From Zygnema cylindricum (taxonomy: Eukaryota; Streptophyta; Zygnematophyceae; Zygnematales; Zygnemataceae), in the NCBI GenBank assembly GCA_037447655.1, contig JBBHKE010001824.1, positions 125,941 to 189,940 on the forward strand: a stretch of 64,000 nucleotides of DNA, read 5' to 3'. A program made the position numbers and the translations under genes. This document shows, in pieces, positions 56,501 to 64,000 of the stretch (its first letter is position 1; the number at the start of each line of letters is the position of its first letter). Under the pieces are notes generated by a model. It did no database searches. It was not told the origin of the DNA and saw only the letters and a list, made by a program, of their open reading frames with translations.

Positions 56501-58226
56501 TCATTTACATTTTTTTGATCAAGTTTAGGTTATCTTTTTGGTTTTGTTACTAACTATTTGGTCAAATATCAGGTAATATGACTAAGTGATTACCAAATAT
56601 TGAATAATATGACCAAAAGATAACCAAAGAAGGACCAAAACATGAGAAAACCAAAAAACAACCAAAACATGACCAAAAGGAAACCAAAAAACGGTCAAAA
56701 CATGACCAAAAGACAACCAAAAAACGGTCAAAATATGACCAAAAGATAACCATAACACGACCAAAAAATATGAATGAGAATATGACAAGTAAAACCGACT
56801 AGTCTTAGCACTTCAACCTGAAACCATCAGCAACGATATTCAGGCTAAAGACAAAACATGTTATCAAATTGAGACTAATTTCTTGCACAAAAAGGGCTTT
56901 AAATTTTTCTCAACTCCGAAAACTTAAGGTTGTCATTCTCAGTCCCAACTTAGAGAAAACCCAAGACCAAAACAAAATCTCAAAGACCAGCTTAAGAAAT
57001 CCTATCCTCAGGGCCACAGACTCATGGATTAAAAGTCCCGATTTAAAACTTTCTCCGAACTTTATATATTCTTGGACAACATTCTGCGTCTTTTCTCAAT
57101 AGAGACTTCATGGTGGAATCCTGGATTCGTTCTTATTCTTCTTTGCTACAAACTAGATGTATCAGTCTTAGTGCTAGATAACGTAGTCTAGCATTCTGTT
57201 TTTCGTTATCTATTTTCTTACCTCTGTCTTAGATTCAGATTTAGATATTTTTAGATATCTTCTTACGAAAGGACACCTTGGCCTTTCGCTATGCTAGGAA
57301 AAGACAAGTGACCCTTTGGGATCACGTAGGGTGTAGTACAGTCTGTCAGAGTGACACTACGTGACACTCTCAGTTACTACTTTAGCTTTTTGTCTTCATT
57401 GTAACCGATACCTTTTTTTAATTAACTATTACTGGCAACCTTTTACTTGCCTCTTTCTGTCCTTTTATTGTATTCCTGTCCCCTTTTACTTGCCCCTTTC
57501 TGTCCTTTTATTGTATTCCTGTCCGCTGCTATGACTACACATTCAATACTTCAGTTTTCCAACATGCCATTCATACGTGACCATCCCAAAATCGTAAACC
57601 CTTCAACAATTCAAGAACCAATTTAACTCTAAAAGAAACAATTCAGGGAGAATGGTAGTAAAGTCATCATTGTTTTTTTCTGAGAAACGACTCCAAATAA
57701 AATATTGAAAGAATTTTCTATGTTATATGAGGTTTCAAAAAAAAAAAATATTGAGAAAAGACGATCGTGAAGAAACTTACAAGTGCGAGACTTTCTGCCA
57801 AACGTCCTGAGTACTTCACATAGTTGTTTGGATTTTTATAAGGGACAGCTGGCACCTGCCACACAGCCGATAGTTTCCTTACTTAGCCGATACTTAGAGT
57901 TTTCTAGGGTTTACTTAGGGTTTTTGAAACTAATAACAAAGACATGTACCCACAACATCTTTTTGTCAATAAAACTGATAAAATTAAACAAGCAAGTAAA
58001 GCGAATAAAGGGTTTTCAACAAATGCAACGGAAATCAATGAAATGTGTATTTGAACTGCTATTCAAAGCAGCTCAAAACCATAAAATAAAATTACAAAAC
58101 TCCAAATTGACCTCCAGAAAATAAGGAATGCAAATAAATTTTATAAGGCGCAACAGGTGTTACAAGATTCAACCAGAAGCTCCTTACGAGAGAGAGGGAT
58201 AGGGAGAGGGAGAGAGAGAGGGGGGG

Positions 58227-58272
<46 letters not shown>

Positions 58273-61200
58273 TTCTGTTGTCAGAAGGCACCAGATTTTC
58301 CACTTCCTTAGTTGAAGTTTTAGAACGCACCTGCACCAGAGTAGCTCCTGCAATTCTCAACATGTCCTTCTTCTCCTGCAAATTTACTCAAAAACACGAC
58401 AAAACCTCATAAACAAAAGAAAAATACCTTAAATAATTAACTCTCCCACTCCGTATGGTTTAAAAGCTTAACCATATGCAGGATGACTGCAGATCCAATG
58501 CAAAAACAAGAACCAACTAAAAGTCGTTTTTAAGAAAATAATTGGTATTGTGAATACATTCGTTACCTGGCTTTGTTTGTCCAGTATTACTATGACAATT
58601 AAAAATGCATTCATTACCTGGCTTTGAGTCTCCGGTATTACAATGACAGTTGAAAATACATTCACTACCTGGCTTTGAGTCTCCGGCATTACGATGACAG
58701 TTTGGTAACCAAGCGCATTTGCTACAAGTGTGAGTCCAATTCCCGTATTTCCTGCTGTGCCTTCCACTATTATTCCTCCTTCTTTGAGGAGACCGCGTTC
58801 CTCAGCATCCTGTCCACACCAACTGTCACCAGCAAATGGGCTAATCGGCAATCATCGAATGGCTCAAACTTTATATTTCACGAGCACTGGTATTATTCAC
58901 TCTGATGGTTAGACAATCATTCCAAGGCTTGCTACTTTCAACGATTCTTGGGAAAAATTTTGAGGTTGTAGTTAATTTCTTCTGTAAGCAGATCTCAATC
59001 TGTAGGTTTTTCAAAAAGTTACAACTTGCATATTCTTGTCCAAAGGCAAATTCTTCACAACACTTGGGACATAACTTGAAAGGAAAAGCGTAACCGGGAA
59101 AAGTTGCAAAGAGGGATTACTGGAAGAATATCCATATCGACAAGATTTTCATGCCGCCTTGTAGGAGATAGAATGTAAAACAAAGAGATCTATATTTGAT
59201 ACATTGATAACCAAGACTTGACCAGATAAGGACCTTAAATTACTAAAATTGGAGACTCACTGTTCAAATACTTGCCACTTGTCACTACTATTCACTGTTA
59301 AACACTTGTGCAAGTGGGAAAAGGTCAACTGATAAATTGACATCTCTGAAACAGCCAACACTGCCCAGTCTACTGCACCCAATATCATCTCTCTGCTGCT
59401 TTTAAGTTACAAAACCAAGAACATACTTCCTCTTCTCATTGGTCAATATTTCATTGAAGTGCATATCTGGGCTATCACTGTGCATGTTCCAACCTTCTGT
59501 TTCCCTCCTGTTCATTAAAGTGATCAAAAGTGACGGTCTCATCTTCCAATCGTAGAGGCAAAATTGAAAATCGGCAAATTCTGTGATAAGGAAAAGGTAA
59601 TTTTCAACACTAATAGCGATGGTTAGGGTATCCATATTGTCCCCCTAAAGTAAAAATAAATCCAATTAATAATAGCCTTTCAGTCGGTTACCTTGATAAT
59701 GTAGAGAGCAGCACGGTCCTTGACAGAGCCACCCGGGTTGAGAAATTCCGCCTACAAAAGGGAAAAAAAACTTATACAATCAGGATGACTCAAGTTTAAG
59801 CCTTTTTTTTACGACTTTGAGCCACTTTATAATTTCTTATGTCTTTCTAGTTCTTATGTTTTTCTAATTTTTCATAACTTCGTAACTTTACAACATGAAG
59901 TTGTGAGTTTAAGCAACTTTTTTCACCTTTCCGTAAATATTGCAACCAGTCTCCTCTGAAGCTTTATTCAGACGAATAAGAGGCGTATTCCCTACCTGCA
60001 TCCCAAAGACCTCAAACTCCTGTGAGTGGGAAGTGCACCGTCATTCGCTATTAGCGTTAAATAATAATAATATTATTAAGAGGATTTTTTTGGTGTAACA
60101 AATTATAGTTAAGTGACGTGGACAAACAAGAACCAAGACAAAAAGATTAACGCTATTTTGTGTTTGAGAACAAAAACAACCTTTTACAAATTAGTATTAT
60201 TAACGCTAATAGCCATTCACGTCGTAGCTAATAGTGATGTTGGCTCAGGGTGAGCTTAGATAGCTAGCTAACCTTGGTCAGATATCTGGCAAACTAAAAA
60301 TTTCCAGAAAGTATTTTCTTTAACTCCATTAAAGAAAATTTATTTGCTTTAACTCCATTCATATACATTCTAAGGGCAACCCTTAAACACTAAAAATTAT
60401 ATAAAGGAAACTTAGACAACCCTGAAAATAATAAAAAAATAAAAAACCATAACAGCAAAGACGTCACCATTTTAAGAAGAGAGAGACACCGCGAAGCAAT
60501 ATAAATACCACAAACGTCCATCATTGAATATCGAATTTGCAACAACTTTAACTCCATCCCAGCCTTTCCAATATTTAAATATATCGACTCCATAATTGAC
60601 AACATCGCTTCAATGTTCCTAAGTCTATGTGATGATAATTTAGACTAATTATGTGAAATATTTTATATCAAGTAATAATCTAGGAAACACTTACTAAAAA
60701 AAAAAAACATTGAAACAATATTCTTATCACACTTGGTATACAAATGGTAACAAAGCGATATTGTTCCAAGAAGCTTTCTTTGCCAACAAAGAACAAAACC
60801 GGTCAAAATTACCACACTTGTTAATCCTAACCTAGTCACCTACAAAATGATATCTAGTTGAATTGCGCCAATTTTTCTCTCCTTCGAGAATAAGAACAAC
60901 TTCAATGTACGCAAACTAAGACGAGTTTCCATGAAGGTTGTAAAATATTATTCCTTACCGCTTCAATGAAGCCCTTGCGAACTCCTAAATCTCCAACAAA
61001 TGGTGGGGCCTCTAAAGCTCCAACAGAAGCCGAGATTTGAAAAAGCCTCCGCTGGATGCACCAAAAATACCACAACAAAAGATATTAAACGGACTATAGA
61101 AAATTTTCATTTTTTTCACGATTTCAAGGTTCAAAGACTCTTTCTTAAACAGTAAATCGATTATGATAAATCTTGCCTACTTGAATAGAGTTGTTGACAC

Positions 61201-62456
61201 ATGACCAAATTTTCTCATTTCATCTTATCCCCATTGACCATTATTGTGTTATTGAATAATTAGCGTCAAATCGGAATTAGTATTAACTACATTAGCTTAT
61301 GTTTTGCCACGTGGCTCATTACAGAAATTTAATTAAATATGTTGTGAACACTATTTTTTATTTTGGGACAGAAAAGCGCGCTAGAGTTATTATCTCTAAC
61401 AGCAACGGGGAGTGTAATTTGGTCCATATTATGTATAACTGTCTACTTAAACTGGGTAATTACTGTGTTATTTACAATTTTAGTCTTCAGTTTTCTCAAT
61501 TTGCCACACCAACTGTTAATAGAGTCAGAAATTGTTTTGCTACAGATTACAACACTATTTAGAGTTAATAACACTAATTTAAGCACGAGTTTTCTTTTAC
61601 TAAAAATCATAAAATTAGTGTTAATAACACTATTTGTTTAAGTGGTCCATAATGAGCCACGTTGCAAAATTTAAAGTGGTTAATACTAAATCCGCTACAT
61701 CAATAACAATCCACTACCTACAATACATAATGTAGTGTAGTTAATACAAAATCCACTGTAAATACATAATTTAGTGTAGTTAATACTAAAATCTGCTGTA
61801 ACAGTAATAATTCACTAACTCTAATAGAGATGTAAGGTGCAGTACTTGGTTTTCAGCTTTGAAATTGAAAACGTTTTTCATAGTGGCAATCAATCCATCC
61901 ATCTGGCAGAATTTTTCTTTCCATTTTTTCCTCCCAAGGCCTCAGCAAGGTAAACTGTTTTCAACTAATTTACCTTGAAATAATTTTCGTATTTGCAAGT
62001 GTGTTTTTCCAGTTTATAATATTCTATATAATTCCTCAATATTATTCTAAATATTGTCTCAATAATACACTAAATATTACTCAATATTATTATAAGTAGG
62101 TATAAGATATTATTTTAAATAATTACTCAATGTTATTCTAAAATATATTATTCAGGATTATTTAAATAACTACTCAAAAGTGGAATGCTGAAGCTCTGAA
62201 TAAACAGCAAAGTTCTTTCATGAATACAGAAAATATGTTGCATTACCTTCATTCCACTTCTTCTGTGGCTCGTATCTTGACATTTGGCCTTTAACTGATT
62301 TCCGCAAAAGTGTTTCGAAATCAAATTTTCAACAGTTTTGTTTTTTTGGATTATATTCCGGCGACCAACGCAATTTTGAGCTAGACTAGAATCTATCATC
62401 CGCCACGTGTCCAATTGTCTCACGTGTGTCGGCAGAATGGCCCGCAGAACCGCCAT
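50537..62456 (-). CDS. PLP-dependent cysteine-synthase-like enzyme, 14 exons
   Basis: Exons (minus): 62,456-62,247; 61,051-60,959; 59,995-59,927; 59,751-59,692; 58,809-58,669; 58,375-58,331; 57,855-57,781; 55,981-55,925; 54,981-54,939; 53,794-53,706; 52,730-52,623; 51,712-51,617; 51,285-51,195; 50,727-50,537. All are GT-AG with matching phases; the product is 455 residues. A leader ([18 protein letters not shown]) looks organellar. Family motifs: [20 protein letters not shown] with the PLP lysine at residue 135; [11 protein letters not shown], the substrate loop, with Ala in place of the usual Ser of [14 protein letters not shown], the PLP phosphate loop at about 284-288; [10 protein letters not shown] near the end. 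It resembles the CysK-like branch of fungi and alphaproteobacteria, so O-acetylserine sulfhydrylase activity is likely but not certain. Exon 2's acceptor is the least certain. Confidence 0.93.
51740..52200. repeat. Degenerate intronic repeats
   Basis: AAGCTTTAACTGTAAAT-type units (51,745-51,870), then AAATTGTA(G/C)A(T/C)TAAGA-type units of about 30-35 bp (51,945-52,190), all in intron 11. The + strand ORF at 51,950-52,183 is a repeat artefact. Confidence 0.6.
52368..52550. repeat. (CTTAT)n microsatellite in intron 11
   Basis: About 180 bases of TCTTATCTTATC with interruptions; the transcript strand reads GATAA repeats. Confidence 0.85.
53800..54180. repeat. GA/CT-rich sequence in intron 9
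   Basis: GAAGAAAAAAGGGG units on the + strand, then CTCTCTCCC from about 54,075 to 54,155. Confidence 0.6.
54297..54785 (+). repeat. (GGGGGA)n hexanucleotide array in intron 9
   Basis: Almost pure GGGGGA repeats from about 54,297 to 54,600 (near 50 units), then GGGAGA(G)n to 54,785. The + strand can form G-quadruplexes; the gene's transcript carries the C-rich complement. The long Pro/Leu/Ser-rich ORFs across it are artefacts. Confidence 0.9.
55105..55335. repeat. TTTCCACTCTCTCCTCTC minisatellite in intron 8
   Basis: About ten diverged units of 18-22 bases. Confidence 0.75.
55598..55660. repeat. GGGA/GA tract in intron 8
   Basis: Short low-complexity purine run. A mutated MITE end (ATGTGAATCGATATTAGAAT) lies just after, at about 55,718. 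Confidence 0.5.
56575..56770. repeat. GACCAAAAGATAACC minisatellite in intron 7
   Basis: Units of about 14-18 bases built on GACCAAAA and AACCAAAA. ORFs on the minus strand are repeats of this unit. Confidence 0.75.
57440..57525. repeat. 42-bp tandem duplication in intron 7
   Basis: TTTTACTTGCC(T/C)CTTTCTGT... to ATTCCTGTCC occurs twice in a row with one mismatch. Confidence 0.85.
58190..58272. repeat. GA microsatellite in intron 6
   Basis: GAGAGAGA run with a short G tract near 58,222. Confidence 0.85.
58553..58706 (-). repeat. 51-bp tandem repeat, three copies, each carrying the exon 5 splice donor
   Basis: On the minus strand the 3' end of exon 5 plus donor is present three times: exon ends at 58,669, 58,618 and 58,567, with donors GTAGTG, GTAATG and GTAACG. 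The repeated codons read [22 protein letters not shown] and [11 protein letters not shown]. The unit is 17 codons and the frame stays open across all three, so use of the second or third donor would add 17 or 34 residues after the substrate loop. Confidence 0.9.
59600..59640. mobile_element. MITE end fragment in intron 4
   Basis: AACACTAATAGCGATGGTTA is a mutated TIR of the TA-flanked MITE family. Upstream GTAGAGGCAAAATTGAAAAT resembles its inner arm; the left end is absent. Confidence 0.45.
60036..60224. mobile_element. Palindromic MITE close to the exon 3 acceptor
   Basis: Left end CACCGTCATTCGCTATTAGC and right end ACGCTAATAGCCATTCACG; about 189 bp in intron 2. On the minus strand it ends only about 40 bases upstream of exon 3 (59,995), next to or within the branch-point region. 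Confidence 0.75.
61258..61850. repeat. Degenerate MITE and 60-bp repeats in intron 1
   Basis: From 61,680 the motif GTAGTTAATACTAAATCCGC repeats about every 60 bases. Ends such as CTCTAATAGAGATGTAAGGTG and GTCAAATCGGAATTAGT resemble diverged MITE TIRs around 61,262-61,840. GCCACGTGGCTC at 61,306 is mirrored by GAGCCACGTTGC at 61,655. Confidence 0.5.
62030..62165. repeat. AT-rich repeat in intron 1
   Basis: CTCAATATTATTCTAAATAT-type units, diverged. Confidence 0.55.
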
Positions 62457-62631
62457 AGCTGCTGACTATCCTGGTCGAAGGTAATTGTATCAAACTACGG
62501 AACTGGTGAAAAAATGGCAGGAGGTGAAACAGAAATAAGCAAAAAGGGTGTAAATTGCTGTACGGCTGTGTTGCGTATAAAATCGTCTGAAGGCACGTTG
62601 GTCTTGACGATACCCGAAAGGACCTATTTGG

Positions 62632-62965
62632 CAGAGGTCGCAAACAATCAACCGAAACCGTGACCGACCGTTAACCGACCGCTCGCGCGGGATCCGGAAC
62701 GGATTCGGTTGCCAAATTTTGGGGGTCGGGCGGTTACGGTCGGTTTATTCACCAAAGAAAAAAAAACGGTCGGTTACGGTCGGTCAACCAAAAAACCAAA
62801 AAAAATGAAAATTTTGTACTGTCCTTATAATCCAACATTCTTGTACTTTGCACTCTTTGGCATCGTGGAAGTACGTGACATCATGATTCCGGGTTATGTC
62901 CCGCTCCTAAATTGTTACCCGTTACCCGATACACGTTTACGAAAAAAAAAGTTTATAGTCGGAGC
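62632..62965. mobile_element. hAT-like element, copy 4, rearranged
   Basis: Starts with an intact TIR CAGAGGTCGCAAAC and GACCGACCGTTAACCGACCG. Further on it carries CCCGCTCCTAAATTGTTACC, which is the reverse complement of the right part of copy 1, so the interior is partly inverted. The right TIR was not found. It lies in the 934-bp space between two divergent genes. Confidence 0.7.
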
Positions 62966-63290
62966 ATGTAATATGCTGATTCAGATATCACAGCCCACTG
63001 ACCATACATACGAAAGAATCGATCTATGCAATGGTTTCTATCGTCCAGTAAAAGACATTATTATTTTGAAGTTTGGAAATTACTGATATGATGTTCCACC
63101 CTAAGGTGACCAACATCGCACGGTCCTGGATGCGGAGAATATTTTGCATACTCTTCTTTACGCGTGTGAGTCGTACGTTTGTTAGCCACCTTGCCATCCC
63201 TCCCAGTCCAGCAGAGCCACAGCTTCCACGTCATCCACGCCGTTCTTTCTCCGCCACACGCAATCTCTTTCGTCCTTTCAAGCGGCGCTC

Positions 63291-63299
63291 TTTAAAAAG
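63291..63299 (+). promoter_or_regulatory. Possible TATA box of the transit-peptide gene
   Basis: TTTAAAAAG about 95 bases before the ATG at 63,391, with CACGTC (ACGT core) near 63,226. Plausible, not tested. Confidence 0.3.
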
Positions 63300-63390
63300 T
63301 AACGTTAGTTTCACTGAAATCATTTTGCTTGAACAATTTGCAAGTTTCTTACATTGTAATACATTCTACACTTAAGTAAATTAAGAAACT

Positions 63391-63509
63391 ATGGCTGCCT
63401 CCATGGCTGCATGCGTCGGTGCATCTTCCAAGCTCATTTCTGGTCAGACTTCCTTCTTAGGAAAGAGCCAGAAGCTTGTGGCAAGTCCTCAGCAGACATC
63501 TGTTGCACG
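63391..63509 (+). CDS. Plastid-targeted protein, first exon only
   Basis: ATG at 63,391 opens 39 codons plus two bases before a GTGAGC donor at 63,510. The sequence starts MAASMAACVGASSKLISGQT and continues Ser/Ala/Lys-rich without acidic residues (SFLGKSQKLVAS), typical of a chloroplast transit peptide. The mature protein lies beyond the window, so the product is unknown; many photosynthesis proteins begin this way. It is divergent to the cysteine-synthase-like gene. Confidence 0.65.
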
Positions 63510-64000
63510 GTGAGCTTGGATCTTTAGCAGGGCTTCCTTGCCACTAGGATCTTTTAATTTTCTTTCTGCAAGGTCATGTTTGAGCAACTTCATCAGTTGT
63601 TGTTTTAGCTTTTCAGTCTCCCCCTTTCAGATCAAATAATTTCACCGGCATGATTTGTGCTCATATAGATTATCTCTGCGTGTTCAACTTGCTTGTTCAG
63701 CCCACATTCTCCAAGTTTGTAGACTTCGCTGACATAGTACTTTGTTGGTTGCAGTTCTCTCCCGAGTATCTCAGCCAATGCTAGAGTGGACAAGTTCTCA
63801 AAATCTGACATTATTGTCTCTCCCTCTATCCTCTCTGCCAACTTCTCCATCCTTGGTGAACAGGTCAGTTGTTCTCACCACTGCACTATATGCTCTAATG
63901 GTGGATAGTTTGCTGTCTTTTCGCCAGTTATCAAAAACTAAAGTCCATACATTTGATATGGATCCAGCTCGTCATTGAAAAACAAATCCAAATGTTTTTG
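63510..64000 (+). other. Intron 1 of the transit-peptide gene (to window end)
   Basis: No second exon was identified. A 72-codon minus-strand ORF (63,632-63,850) is open but has no recognised family and was not accepted as a gene. Confidence 0.5.

Noticed and set aside
58468-58851. Separate 127-codon protein on the minus strand
   Set aside because: It is exon 5 of the cysteine-synthase-like gene read through into its tandem-repeated donor region and intron.
63632-63850. 72-codon minus-strand ORF with [15 protein letters not shown]
   Set aside because: Lies in the intron of the transit-peptide gene on the other strand, no family recognised, no supporting context.

Overview
The window looks like nuclear DNA of a streptophyte (green plant lineage) with a large, repeat-rich genome. 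The evidence is a P-class PPR gene with a downstream SMR module, a PC-esterase (trichome-birefringence-like) gene, a two-exon CNX3/MoaC gene with a mitochondrial-type leader, the last exon of a plastid-type UMP kinase, an exon encoding a chloroplast-like transit peptide, and GT-AG introns up to several kb. The species cannot be fixed from sequence alone. A charophycean alga such as Chara, or another large-genome non-seed streptophyte, is my guess.

Layout. 0-0.3 kb: last exon of a UMP kinase (+). 0.5-2.7 kb: repeats and MITEs. 3.2-5.5 kb: PPR-SMR gene (+) split by an in-frame TGA. 5.8-11.5 kb: purine-rich and GGAACT-type minisatellites, a diverged direct repeat of 1-2 kb, and an inverted decayed copy of the SMR exon. 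11.5-14.6 kb: a hAT-like element with an 8-bp target duplication, a Harbinger-like MITE nested in it, and further MITEs. 14.9-22.4 kb: a nine-exon leucine-rich-repeat receptor-like gene (+) with one repeat per 72-bp exon. 24-29.9 kb: MITE clusters. 30.5-30.9 kb: a second copy of the first two LRR-gene exons, followed by a 10-N gap. 35.5-37.6 kb: PC-esterase gene (-). 38.7-44.3 kb: more Harbinger-like and hAT-like elements. 44.45-45.34 kb: CNX3 (+). 46.6-49.9 kb: a decayed non-LTR-type retroelement with a zinc finger, reverse transcriptase and a PD-(D/E)xK-like nuclease. 50.5-62.5 kb: a 14-exon PLP-dependent cysteine-synthase-like gene (-), reconstructed in full at 455 residues. 63.39 kb to the end: first exon of a plastid-targeted protein (+), head to head with the cysteine synthase gene.

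The genes are not a pathway cluster; the spacing is that of single genes separated by transposons. The common theme is repeat-driven remodelling of genes. Two unrelated genes carry three tandem copies of an exon end plus its splice donor. LRR exons were copied together with their intron flanks. A TIR element lies about 40 bp upstream of a splice acceptor. Several MITE insertions can be proved here by comparing filled and empty copies within the window. All exon structures were read by eye from splice consensus, reading-frame continuity and protein family similarity; none is backed by transcript data.
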